From positions 49,954,401 to 50,018,400 of the forward strand of contig OX392527.1 in the NCBI GenBank assembly GCA_947623455.1: a DNA stretch of 64,000 nt. Direction: 5' to 3'. Under the pieces are notes generated by a model. It was not told the DNA's origin. It did not search any database and saw nothing but the letters and a program-made list of their open reading frames with translations. Numbering within the stretch: position 1 is the stretch's first letter; each line of letters opens with the position of its first letter. The position numbers and the translations under genes are program-made. This document shows, piece by piece, positions 1-11,962 of the stretch. The stretch is from Mimachlamys varia (lineage: Eukaryota > Mollusca > Bivalvia > Pectinida > Pectinidae).

Positions 1-900
1 ACCGTACGCTAGGTAGGTATTCCAGTCAGTGACTTCCGGTACCACATATATCAATTGATGACTTCATATAGATGTCCAACACACCCCACTGATTGCCAAT
101 CAAGCAATTTTAATCAAATAAATAGATAAATTCATCCCATAATGAAACATCACGCATTGAATGTACACGCCACTGATTGAACGTACGCTGGGTATGTATT
201 CCGGTAACTGACTTCCGGAACCACATTTATCAATTGGAAACTATAAATAGATGTCCAACACACCCCACTGATTTTAAATCGAGCAATTTTAATCAAATTA
301 AATATATATTCAAGACATAATGAAACGTCACGCATTGAATGTACGCACCACTGATTGAACGTACGCTAGGTAGGTATTCCAGTCAGTGACTTCCGGTACC
401 ACATATATCAATTGATGACTTCATATAGATGTCCAACACACCCCACTGATTGCCAATCAAGCAATTTTAATCAAATAAATAGATTAATTCATCCCATAAT
501 GAAACATCACGCATTGAATGTACACGCCACTGATTGAACGTACGCTGGGTATGTATTCCGGTAACTGACTTCCGGAACCATATTTATCAATTGAAAACTA
601 TATATAGATGTCCAACACACCCCACTGATTTGAAATCGAGCAATTTTAATCAAATTAAATATATATTCAAGACATAATGAAACGTCACGCATTGAATGTA
701 CGCACCACTGATTGAACGTACGCTAGGTAGGTATTCCAGTCAGTGACTTCCGGTACCACATATATCAATTGATGACTTCATATAGATGTCCAACACACCC
801 CACTGATTGCCAATCAAGCAATTTTAATCAAATAAATAGATTAATTCATCCCATAATGAAACATCACGCATTGAATGTACACGCCACTGATTGAACGTAC
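1..900 (-). repeat. Left satellite array, 357-bp dimer of ~178-bp monomers
   Basis: Tandem satellite in the orientation opposite to the array at 6431-10370. A block beginning with GTACGCTAGGTAGGTATTCC recurs at about 4, 361 and 718, so the period is 357 bp, which is two ~178-bp monomers. The two monomers of a dimer differ: one carries GGTACCACATATATCAATTG, the other GGAACCACATTTATCAATTG. Copies are nearly identical. The array runs off the left edge of the window, so its full length is unknown. Apparent short ORFs on the minus strand are monomer translations and are not called as genes. Confidence 0.95.
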
Positions 901-1760
901 GCTGGGTATATATTCCGGTAACTGACTTCCGGAACCTTATTTTTTACATGAAATTAATGTATATGTGTCCCACACGTCCCTTTGATAGACGATAAAGTAT
1001 ATTTAATGAAATTAATTAATGAATTCAGCCCATTATGAAGTGTCACGCATTGAATGTACGCACCACTGATTGAGCGTACACTAGGTATGTATTCCGGTAA
1101 CCGACTTCCGGAACCTCATTTTTCACATGATATCAATGTATATGTGTCCGACACGTCCCCTTGATTGACAATTAAGTAAATTTAATGAAATTAATGAATG
1201 AATTCAGCCCATTATGAAGTGTCACGCATTGGATGTACGCACCACTGATTAAACGTACACTAGGTATGTATTCCGTAAACTGACTTCCGGTACCACATTT
1301 TTCACATGAAATCAATGTATATGTGTCCGACACGTCCCCTTGATAGACGATTAAGTACATTTAATGAAATTAATTAATGAACTCAGCCCATTATGAAGTG
1401 TCACGCATTGAATGTACGCACCACTGATTGAACGGACACTAGGTATGTATTCCGGTAACCGACTTCCGGAACCTCATTTTTCACATGAAATCAATGTATA
1501 TGTGTCCGACACGTCCCCTTGATTGACGATTAAGTAAATTTAATGAAATTAATGAATGAATTCAGCCCATTATGAAGTGTCACGCATTGAATGTACGCAC
1601 CACTGATTGAGCGTACACTAGGTATGTATTCCGTAAACTGACCGCCGGAACCACATTTTTCACATGAAATCAATGTATATGTGTCCGACACATCCTTTTG
1701 ACAGACGATTAAGTATTTTCAATGAAATTTATGATTAAATTCGGCACATTATAAATTGTC
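893..1760 (-). repeat. Diverged ~178-bp satellite monomers at the array edge
   Basis: The array continues with a diverged monomer type. Each unit keeps the skeleton CACGCATTGAATGTACGCAC, a GTA-anchored GGTATGTATTCCG block and CCGGAACC, but the AT-rich half now reads like TTCACATGAAATCAATGTAT and ACACGTCCCCTTGAT. Units recur at roughly 176-180 bp (about 893, 1073, 1250, 1430, 1606). Divergence rises towards the edge, as is usual at satellite borders where homogenisation is weaker. Confidence 0.9.
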
Positions 1761-1770
1761 ACGCATTGAA

Positions 1771-2018
1771 TGTCACTATATATACTTGTTTAGGAGGTCC
1801 GTTACCCCAGGGCTTCACTATATTTACTTGTTTAGGAGGCCCGTTACCCTAGGGCGTCACTGTATATACTTGTTTAGGAGGCCCTTAACTCCATGGCGTC
1901 CTACTAGTTTAGGAGGTCCGTTACCCCAGGGCGTCACTAAATATACTTGCTTAGGAGGCCCGTTACCCCAGGGCGTGACGTCACTATATATACTTGTTTA
2001 GGAGGCCCGTTACCTCCG
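1771..2018 (+). repeat. ~45-bp minisatellite
   Basis: About six head-to-tail copies of a unit containing CACTATATATACTTGTTTAG, then GAGGYCCGTTACCCCAGGGCGT. It starts within a few bases of the last satellite monomer. The unit length varies a little between copies. An 81-residue ORF across it is a repeat translation and has no family resemblance. Confidence 0.85.
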
Positions 2019-4740
2019 GTAAGAATGTTTGTAACAAACAACAAAAACACAAATTAAGTTGTATTCAGATCAGCTTGTATTCTCAAACAGCTTTACATTC
2101 CAATGATTGGTAATGGTCCTATATGAAACATCAATCAGTACAGAATTCATGATACTAATATTTATTACATATTTACCGTTGAAATATCAAAAATATTAGC
2201 CAAACGAGTGAAATATGTTTGGTATTTCTGAAGACCATGTGAGAGATATCCTCTATACATATATATGAAGGTTACACAACGAATGCTTGTTGGATATGGA
2301 ATATATTTCACACGAGTAATTTGTTTTTTGAAATTACAAAAAGACAAGTAAGTTATTTTTTAAAGTTTATCAAAAGACACCAGCTTTAAAAAATACCTTA
2401 CAAGTGTGAAATATATTTTAAAGGCCTACTCAACAATCACGAGTCGTGGTCATATTCCACTAGTGGAATGTAAAATTTATAATCAACAGTCGGCACGTTA
2501 ATACAATGGCCTGATAGTGGAACAACACGGGCTATTGTGGTAGAAAAATACCATTGCTATGGTTCCTGCCATCCAGATGATTGTTTGGGTGCCAGTTTTG
2601 AATCAGGGTACCACCAGTTTTTATAGAAAATTAGTGGTCTTTTTAATACCACGCACTATAGTACCTAAGTATATGTGGGAGGTACGCTTAATGTCATACA
2701 TGTACCGAGACAGTGATGCATGTAAGAATACAAATAACATAAGCATTAGGTTATAGGGATATTGAATTATTAACATGTGCTCATGGCATTTTTTTCATGT
2801 GTCCAATATGCTTAACGCATTGATTAAGATTTACTTAATATTAAGATAAGAACATTAAGGTTAATATTGGCATATAAAGAAATGTTAATGAAATATATGA
2901 AATGTATATCTAAAGTGAGCAGAAACCAATTATTAGGTATGATATCATCACTCATATTTTTATCTTATTAGCTTTTAGACTTTCAGCTCATGAGCAGGAA
3001 ACACTATCCAAATGCAAATATATCATGGAATACACTGAAGGGTTATAATTATACAAGATGAAAAAGTGTTAAGACTGATATTCAGTAATATCACATATAC
3101 TTGTAAATGAGACAGCAATAAACCATACATTACTTGATTCAATTTAAATATATATGCTTCCAGAATAATATGAATTCATTTTTGATGCTTTAAAAGAATG
3201 GTATGGTAAAAAGTTGAGATTATTTACAACATATTGCCTAATCCGATATTACCTGTTAGGCTGTTGATATGTTTACTATGTTTACTTCTTAAATTTGGAG
3301 TAGCAAGGGCATGTACATGTAAGTAAGGTAGGATGTTTGTATTCAATTGAGTACAAAAGCAAACTCAAAACAACGTATGAGCTGTTTCTAATCCGGAAGA
3401 CATGTTAATAAGAAATGGGGACAGGTTATGTCATAAAGCAAAAATTGCAAGCTCACTTCCAAACACGACATGTAACATCTCATGATATCTCTAAAACACA
3501 TGAAAAACTCACACGTCAATATTGGCAATATATGTAAAAACTGTTCATATCTGATGCTGAAAATTCTGACCTGCCAAGTCAACTTTTGTGGTCAAATTCA
3601 GAAGCAGAATAAAAGAGAATATTGGCATTTAACAGGTAAATGGCATAACATACACCCAATAAATAGCTCACACAGAGGCACTAAACAATCAGTTAATGAC
3701 CATTTTTACTACATAATTGCCTCTCAAACTTTCTCATATTTGTGAACAGTCTACAAACCTTATAAATATTATACAAAATATCATAAACATACTAAAAAAA
3801 AACACAATTATGATCTCAAGCGTTTAGAAAACTGGAAAATGAATGGCTGATATCTTTTAACCCTGACAATTGCAAATTAATCCTAAGTATTACACGCAAA
3901 CACAACGTTATCATGTAGTACATTGTACTTTATGTACAAATATACACTTCGTGAAAAATTATTCGCACGTATAAAGAAAAAACAATATTAAGGTCTCACT
4001 ACTTAAACAAAAGAAGAAGTCTACAAGACAATATGACATACACAACTGGAATACTGTAGCATTATCTGTGACTCATGGCAAAAAGCATTAAAGAAAAAAT
4101 GAAATCCAAAGAAGAGCTTCAATGTACTCTTTAAATAATAACAACTGAACAGACAGTGTAGATAAACATTTTACTATCTTAACATTTTTTCATTCTAATT
4201 TATGTAAAGAATATCTGAAATGAACATGAATCATTTCTGCAAAACAAAACAAACCAATTAGGATAATTAGCATTACGGCTTTTCCAGTAAAATATCTAAC
4301 TGACCCAAGGACGCCAGAATAATTCTAGTCTATTCATGGTTGGATTCCCCTCCCATTAAGTCTATGCAATTCATTAAATAAATTCTAAAGGTGATACCCC
4401 TAAACAAAACCCGGAGTCCTGGGGTGAGGTAGATGTTTTACTGGAATAGCCCTTACCATCATCAGCCATTAAATTAGTTAAAAGCTGGTTGTCTATACAG
4501 CATCTTAAATGAGTGCTCATTTCATGAGATTTCATGAAACAAGTCTTAGAAGTGTTTGTTTTTGTAAGTTTTTTTTAAATTTCATCTGAAATGAACACAA
4601 AATAAAGTTTCAATTCTCGACATGACGTATTGCCACTATCATGAAGTCACAATGGTTATATAACATTAGTGTATGTTCCGGAAGTTATTTGTACATTTCA
4701 TATTAGATTTCAAGATTTATTACTAGATATTTCTAGATAT
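2019..4740. other. Unannotated AT-rich DNA between satellite arrays
   Basis: No exon, RNA gene or clear transposon could be supported here. The stretch is AT-rich with stop codons in all frames. I searched the minus strand for continuation exons of the PCYT2-like gene (a YDMVHYGHSN-type sequence) and saw none. Confidence 0.5.
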
Positions 4741-4751
4741 TGTAGACAGAC

Positions 4752-6400
4752 ATGCACCACTCAAGGAAAAAACGTCTTAAATACCATATCATTCATGATT
4801 GGTGTAATAATGAAATCAACATAATCATTCACATCAGAAATAAGCATGAAAAGACGGTAACACCGAAATGTACAAAAAATAGAAATAAAGTAACTAATAA
4901 GATAAAAAAGGCTAAGAATAATTATTTTTCCGACATCTTAGAACAATGCAAAAATTCAGGCAAAAACTACTGGAAACAGTTTAGGAAACTCTGCCCTAAA
5001 ACTGAAAAAAAACAATCGCCAATATTTGTCCATTCAGAAAATAAACACATAACAGATCCATTTAAAATCAGTAATGTCTTTAACCAATGCTTCAAAAATA
5101 TTTCAAAACAATGTATACAAAGCACAAATGGGAGTGTTACTCCTGAACATTCAAACACACTTTAACAGTTTACAGAAGAAAAACTAAATGGTGAATCTTT
5201 TGACTTATCAAAAAATTTAAGAATAGTTTGTTGCAAATTTTTTGACCAATATAGACATTCAAAGGAAACTGGTCTTGACAATATAGGAGCAAATTTATGA
5301 AGTGTTGCCCAGTGCACCTGTAATTTGTAAATTGATTAATTTTAGTATTGAAATAAATACCTTTCCCAGTCTTTGGAAAAATTCTAAAATAAGTCCTCTT
5401 TTTAAAAATGGAAAGAAAGAAGAAAATAGTAATTACAGACCAATATCCGTATTACCCTATATAATGTTTTGACAAACATATTCAGCAACATTTTTATAAC
5501 GGTTTATGCAGTCATGACCTTATTTTAGAATGCCAATCTGGTTTTAGAGCACAACATTCCTGTCAGACTGCTTTGACAAAAATAGAAAATATGTGGTATG
5601 ATTCGATAGATAAGGGATACTTAAGATTAGTTATATTTTTAGACTTTAGACAGGCCTTTGATCTTGTTGATCACAACATCTTACTTTCTAAATTAAGATT
5701 ATATGGTTGTTCAAAAAACACCCAAGCCTACTTCAGAAGTTACTTAAATGACCGTTTTGAAACTGTAAATTTCAAAAACACTCTAGGTGATCCTCAACCA
5801 CTCACAGTCGGTGTCCCTCAGGGCTGAATACTCGGACCGCTAATGGTCATCCTATATGTAAATGATTTGCCCTTGATAACAAAACATTCGACTGTGAACA
5901 TGTACCGGTATGCTGATGACACAGCCACCCACACCCATGGCAAATCAGTTGAGAACAGCAATCAAAACCTAAATAATGATGCAAGATCCATTCAAAATTG
6001 GTGTGATGTAAATAAAATGTGTATAAATACAGAAAAAACTAAGGCTATGTTAAATGGAACAACTCAACGTAAGTTTAGACAAAAAAAAAAACCCAACTGT
6101 CTATCTTAATAAATGACATAAGAATAGAACATATGAAAAAAGAAAAATTTTCAGGATTTACCATCGATGATAGCTTATCATGGGACAAACAAATTACCGA
6201 AACATCAAAGAAATTATCTTATCAAATTTTCCAAATGAGACGTATTCGACTCTTTCTTAATAAAAAAATCTTGTCTCACTACAACTGTTTCGTTAATTCT
6301 CATTTTGACTACTGTTCCACCATGGGGAAATAATTCACAAAATTCACGTTGCCAAAATTGAAAAACTACAAAAACTTGCTGCTAGAATCATTTCAATGTG
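4752..6400 (+). pseudogene. Broken non-LTR retrotransposon reverse transcriptase
   Basis: A degraded LINE-type RT read in several plus-strand pieces. 4752-5165 resembles the linker before the RT domain (KNYWKQFRKL). About 5430 encodes NYRPISVLP, a typical RT motif. 5573-5827 carries LDFRQAFDLVDH and ends in GVPQG, followed by an in-frame TGA at 5825-5827. 5843-6109 carries YADDT, the catalytic motif, then SIQNWCDVNKM. 6133-6333 continues in another frame with FSGFTIDDSLSW and CFVNSHFDYC. Stops and frameshifts (one at the poly-A tract near 6083) show that it is dead. Motifs fit the Jockey/CR1-like RT group; clade assignment needs a phylogeny. The plus-oriented satellite begins directly after it. 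Confidence 0.88.
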
Positions 6401-6430
6401 TGATTTTAATACACCATCACTTGTCAGTGG

Positions 6431-9400
6431 CGTGTACATTCAATGCGTGATGTTTCATTATGGGATGAATTAATCTATTTGATTAAAATTGCTTGATTGG
6501 CAATCAGTTGGGTGTGTTGGACATCTATATGAAGTTATCAATTGATATATGTGGTACCGGAAGTCACTGACTGGAATACCTACCTAGCGTACGTTCAATC
6601 AGTGGTGCGTACATTCAATGCGTGACGTTTCATTATGTCTTGAATATATATTTAATTTGATTAAAATCGCTCGATTTCAAATCAGTGGGGTGTGTTGGAC
6701 ATCTATATATAGTTTTCAATTGATAAATGTGGTTCCGGAAGTCAGTTACCGGAATACATACCCAGCGTACGTTCAATCAGTGGTGCGTACATTCAATGCG
6801 TGACGTTTCATTATGTCTTGAATATATATTTAATTTGATTAAAATTGCTCGATTTCAAACCAGTGCGGTGTGTTGGACATCTATATATAGTTATCAATTG
6901 ATAAATGTGGTTCCGGAAGTCAGTTACCGGAATACATACCCAGCGTACGTTCAATCAGTGGCGTGTACATTCAATGCGTGATGTTTCATTATGGGATGAA
7001 TTAATCTATTTATTTGATTAAAATTGCTTGATTGGCAATCAGTTGGGTGTGTTGGACATCTATATGAAGTTATCAATTGATATATGTGGTACCGGAAGTC
7101 ACTGACTGGAATACCTACCTAGCGTACGTTCAATCAGTGGTGCGTACATTCAATGCGTGACGTTTCATTATGTCTTGAATATATATTTAATTTGATTAAA
7201 ATTGCTCGATTTCAAATCAGTGGGGTGTGTTGGACATCTATATATAGTTTTCAATTGATAAATGTGGTTCCGGAAGTCAGTTACCGGAATACATACCCAG
7301 CGTACGTTCAATCAGTGGTGCGTACATTCAATGCGTGACGTTTCATTATGTCTTGAATATATATTTAATTTGATTAAAATCGCTCGATTTCAAATCAGTG
7401 GGGTGTGTTGGACATCTATATATAGTTTTCAATTGATAAATGTGGTTCCGGAAGTCAGTTACCGGAATACATACCCAGCGTACGTTCAATCAGTGGTGCG
7501 TACATTCAATGCGTGACGTTTCATTATGTCTTGAATATATATTTAATTTGATTAAAATTGCTCGATTTCAAACCAGTGCGGTGTGTTGGACATCTATATA
7601 TAGTTATCAATTGATAAATGTGGTTCCGGAAGTCAGTTACCGGAATACATACCCAGCGTACGTTCAATCAGTGGCGTGTACATTCAATGCGTGATGTTTC
7701 ATTATGGGATGAATTAATCTATTTATTTGATTAAAATTGCTTGATTGGCAATCAGTTGGGTGTGTTGGACATCTATATGAAGTTATCAATTGATATATGT
7801 GGTACCGGAAGTCACTGACTGGAATACCTACCTAGCGTACGTTCAATCAGTGGTGCGTACATTCAATGCGTGACGTTTCATTATGTCTTGAATATATATT
7901 TAATTTGATTAAAATCGCTCGATTTCAAATCAGTGGGGTGTGTTGGACATCTATATATAGTTTTCAATTGATAAATGTGGTTCCGGAAGTCAGTTACCGG
8001 AATACATACCCAGCGTACGTTCAATCAGTGGTGCGTACATTCAATGCGTGACGTTTCATTATGTCTTGAATATATATTTAATTTGATTAAAATTGCTCGA
8101 TTTCAAACCAGTGCGGTGTGTTGGACATCTATATATAGTTATCAATTGATAAATGTGGTTCCGGAAGTCAGTTACCGGAATACATACCCAGCGTACGTTC
8201 AATCAGTGGCGTGTACATTCAATGCGTGATGTTTCATTATGGGATGAATTAATCTATTTATTTGATTAAAATTGCTTGATTGGCAATCAGTTGGGTGTGT
8301 TGGACATCTATATGAAGTTATCAATTGATATATGTGGTACCGGAAGTCACTGACTGGAATACCTACCTAGCGTACGGTCAATCAGTGGTGCGTACATTCA
8401 ATGCGTGACGTTTCATTATGTCTTGAATATATATTTAATTTGATTAAAATTGCTCGATTTCAAATCAGTGGGGTGTGTTGGACATCTATATATAGTTTTC
8501 AATTGATAAATGTGGTTCCGGAAGTCAGTTACCGGAATACATACCCAGCGTACGTTCAATCAGTGGTGCGTACATTCAATGCGTGACGTTTCATTATGTC
8601 TTGAATATATATTTAATTTGATTAAAATCGCTCGATTTCAAATCAGTGGGGTGTGTTGGACATCTATATATAGTTTTCAATTGATAAATGTGGTTCCGGA
8701 AGTCAGTTACCGGAATACATACCCAGCGTACGTTCAATCAGTGGTGCGTACATTCAATGCGTGACGTTTCATTATGTCTTGAATATATATTTAATTTGAT
8801 TAAAATTGCTCGATTTCAAACCAGTGCGGTGTGTTGGACATCTATATATAGTTATCAATTGATAAATGTGGTTCCGGAAGTCAGTTACCGGAATACATAC
8901 CCAGCGTACGTTCAATCAGTGGCGTGTACATTCAATGCGTGATGTTTCATTATGGGATGAATTAATCTATTTATTTGATTAAAATTGCTTGATTGGCAAT
9001 CAGTTGGGTGTGTTGGACATCTATATGAAGTTATCAATTGATATATGTGGTACCGGAAGTCACTGACTGGAATACCTACCTAGCGTACGTTCAATCAGTG
9101 GTGCGTACATTCAATGTGTGACGTTTCATTATGTCTTGAATATATATTTAATTTGATTAAAATTGCTCGATTTCAAATCAGTGGGGTGTGTTGGACATCT
9201 ATATATAGTTTTCAATTGATAAATGTGGTTCCGGAAGTCAGTTACCGGAATACATACCCAGCGTACGTTCAATCAGTGGTGCGTACATTCAATGCGTGAC
9301 GTTTCATTATGTCTTGAATATATATTTAATTTGATTAAAATTGCTCGATTTCAAACCAGTGCGGTGTGTTGGACATCTATATATAGTTATCAATTGATAA

Positions 9401-10370
9401 ATGTGGTTCCGGAAGTCAGTTACCGGAATACATACCCAGCGTACGTTCAATCAGTGGCGTGTACATTCAATGCGTGATGTTTCATTATGGGATGAATTAA
9501 TCTATTTATTTGATTAAAATTGCTTGATTGGCAATCAGTTGGGTGTGTTGGACATCTATATGAAGTTATCAATTGATATATGTGGTACCGGAAGTCACTG
9601 ACTGGAATACCTACCTAGCGTACGGTCAATCAGTGGTGCGTACATTCAATGCGTGACGTTTCATTATGTCTTGAATATATATTTAATTTGATTAAAATTG
9701 CTCGATTTCAAATCAGTGGGGTGTGTTGGACATCTATATATAGTTTTCAATTGATAAATGTGGTTCCGGAAGTCAGTTACCGGAATACATACCCAGCGTA
9801 CGTTCAATCAGTGGTGCGTACATTCAATGCGTGACGTTTCATTATGTCTTGAATATATATTTAATTTGATTAAAATTGCTCGATTTCAAACCAGTGCGGT
9901 GTGTTGGACATCTATATATAGTTATCAATTGATAAATGTGGTTCCGGAAGTCAGTTACCGGAATACATACCCAGCGTACGTTCAATCAGTGGTGCGTACA
10001 TTCAATGCGTGACGTTTCATTATGTCTTGAATATATATTTAATTTGATTAAAATTGCTCGATTTCAAACCAGTGCGGTGTGTTGGACATCTATATATAGT
10101 TATCAATTGATAAATGTGGTTCCGGAAGTCAGTTACCGGAATACATACCCAGCGTACGTTCAATCAGTGGCGTGTACATTCAATGCGTGATGTTTAATTA
10201 TGGGGTTAATTAATGTAGTTATTTGATTAAAATTGCTTGAATGTCGATCAGTTCGGTGTGTTGGTCATCTATATGAAGTTATCAATTGATATATGTGGTT
10301 CCGGAAGTCACTGACTGGAATACCTACCTAGCGTACGTTCAATCAGTGGTGCGTACATTCAATGATGTTT
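6431..10370 (+). repeat. Right satellite array with nested higher-order repeats
   Basis: About 22 monomers of ~178 bp of three types. A contains GTACCGGAAGTCACTGACTG. B contains CAAATCAGTGGGGTGTGTTG. C contains CAAACCAGTGCGGTGTGTTG. A monomers start at 6431, 6962, 7675, 8210, 8923, 9458 and 10171. The intervals are 531, 713, 535, 713, 535 and 713 bp. 535-bp blocks are A-B-C. 713-bp blocks are A-B-B-C, except the last, which is A-B-C-C. The alternation gives a 1248-bp super-unit of seven monomers. A private base change (CGTACGGTCAAT in place of CGTACGTTCAAT) occurs near 8375 and 9623, exactly 1248 bp apart. The final monomer from 10171 is diverged. Monomer ORFs of 61-84 codons are repeat translations. 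Confidence 0.97.
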
Positions 10371-10464
10371 CATTTTGGGATGAATTAAAATAGATCGATA
10401 AATTTGATTTAATACTATAGTTATCAATATTGGTATATATTTATACCAGTCTTTCTTCTAACAG

Positions 10465-10590
10465 GTGAAGAAAAATGGTGACATTATCCGGGTCGCGAAA
10501 AGCGACAGTGAAAAAGCAGACTTATTAGCAGAGTTTTTTCAACAGGAGCCAGAAGGAGACATACAAAGTTCTTCTTTTTCAACATTTTAA
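10465..10590 (+). pseudogene. Retrotransposon linker fragment abutting the satellite
   Basis: A 41-codon open stretch ending in TAA encodes KKNGDIIRVAKSDSEKADLL then AEFFQQEPEGDI. In non-LTR retrotransposons a similar SEKAxLLxxFF segment lies between endonuclease and RT domains, so this is probably a LINE remnant. It is preceded by TTTCTTCTAACAG, which resembles a 3' splice site; a host exon therefore cannot be fully excluded, but no neighbouring exon was seen. Confidence 0.45.
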
Positions 10591-11595
10591 ATAGTTCGAC
10601 AGAAATATGATTTATCTTTCATTTATTATTTTTGCGCAATACAGATACAGAATCAATGTGTTCTAGGGCCTAGTAAGTTTAAATAGACCGAATACCGGGT
10701 AAATGAGGTAAATTACAAGTTCATGCCATTCCAACGGATAATTCCGCAATTTAGTCTGTACCATCTTCGCCATCGCCTCCATTCAATGCGTACGTTGACG
10801 ACATAGGTTATACATATTCAGGTCACATTTACAGTGGGGCTACTTCGTCAGTCATTATATCAAAACTCTAAAATTAATGACAAAACCAATATCTTACAAA
10901 AACACATTACCAACCCACAAACGCTACAAAGTCGAAGATAACTGTATATTTAATATCCGTCAATCAAACGCTTGTTCATGAATATTCAGTAGACATTCAA
11001 TCGGTGGCGTCATTCAATCCGTGGTATTTAGTGCTACCCTAACTTTACGCAATCTGTCATTCTGTGGCCACGCCCACTCAAAAGGCATGTTTTAACTCAT
11101 TACCGTTGCCTAAGATCATAGTGCAATTAAAAGAAAACAATTTGGTCTATTTATTTCATGTTAATGCAGATATAATATGCACTAACTAAATGCATGCCTA
11201 CTTACGAGACTTGCGGGGGTTATAACCAAAACTATCGCTAGGTCGGCGGGACTGAAACTTAACTGAAAGGGAAAGCGTTCCCTACAAAAATTCAAGAAGT
11301 CATGATCGGCTGATAATTTCGGTGACAGCATATTAAAATAGCCTGATCAGTACACAAATAAGTGAAAATGTCAGATCACTACAACAAACGGCATCAGAAA
11401 AAAAATCCCACTCTCTTTCATTTATAAACAAACATGTCGGCAACGTGTCATTTTGCAGCAGTCAACATCAGTTGTGTATTGAACTGTCAAGTTATCGTGG
11501 AATGTTGTCACGGTGATGATTTCAAAATATCAAAATATAATAATTGCACTCAAAATATCGATGCCGGCGTAATCGATTTGTTAATTCAAACTTAC
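10591..11595. other. Spacer with satellite scraps, and start of PCYT2 intron 1
   Basis: Short satellite-like scraps occur near 10784 (ATTCAATGCGTACGTTGACG) and 10992 (ATTCAATCGGTGG). Nothing else coding is supported. On the minus strand this stretch lies inside the first intron of the PCYT2-like gene. Confidence 0.5.
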
Positions 11596-11687
11596 CAGCC
11601 ATCTACCCAAACTCGAACCTGCTTCTTCTTCTTGTCTGAAGCCATATCTCCCGATACATCCATATCACCTGACCTTTTTAACGCCAT
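11596..11687 (-). CDS. PCYT2: Ethanolamine-phosphate cytidylyltransferase, first coding exon
   Basis: Probable first exon of PCYT2, which makes CDP-ethanolamine from phosphoethanolamine and CTP in the Kennedy pathway. The ATG (11687-11685) has a strong Kozak context (ACCATGG). The exon encodes MALKRSGDMDVSGDM, ASDKKKKQVRVWVDG, then two bases (TG) before a GTAAGT donor at 11595. Completing the split codon as Cys would give VRVWVDGC, matching the start of the first cytidylyltransferase domain (vertebrate VRVWCDGCYDMVH). A short charged N-terminus before this block also fits the family. The HxGH-containing next exon was not found in the window; the gene must cross or end beyond the satellite region. 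It diverges from METTL14. The call rests on about 8 diagnostic residues plus exon phase. Confidence 0.68.
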
Positions 11688-11927
11688 GGTTCGATGTTGA
11701 CCTCAACTCAGGGGCCGCAACTCTGGGGTGTTACTAATTACAGCCCAGTATAGTCTGGGATGTCCTGGCATACATTAAGATATGTTTACTGCGTTTTCTT
11801 CCGTGTAAAGAGTATATGATAGGGCATTATTGATAAAAAATATCTGGTCAATGATTTTCTACTTAGGTATAAGGTATCCTCTGTAATATAGTGAAAAATC
11901 GTGGTCCTTTTCTTTTGATATGAAAGA

Positions 11928-11962
11928 AGGGAGATAACTTAGTATAACTTATCTCCCTTGTC
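11928..11962. repeat. Short inverted repeat of GGGAGATAACTT
   Basis: GGGAGATAACTT and AAGTTATCTCCC-like sequence face each other a few bases apart upstream of the PCYT2 start. TTATCTCCCTT motifs recur at 17822 and 43696 and are common in mollusc DNA. Role unknown. Confidence 0.5.

Noticed and set aside
1756..2001. 81-codon ORF with YLFRRP repeats
   Set aside because: Translation of the ~45-bp minisatellite.
6618..10190. Repeated 61- and 84-codon ORFs (MRDVSLCLEYIF..., MWFRKSVTGIHT...)
   Set aside because: They are the same satellite monomer read in different frames. The 178-bp monomer is not divisible by three, and stops fall at fixed points. No start context or conserved protein feature.
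6431..10370. CRISPR-like array
   Set aside because: There are no unique spacers between short repeats. Whole 178-bp units are repeated, and the DNA is eukaryotic.
11434..11700. Plus-strand ORF of 88 codons
   Set aside because: It is the antisense shadow of the PCYT2-like first exon and its flanks. The minus strand has a Kozak ATG, a donor site and a family motif.
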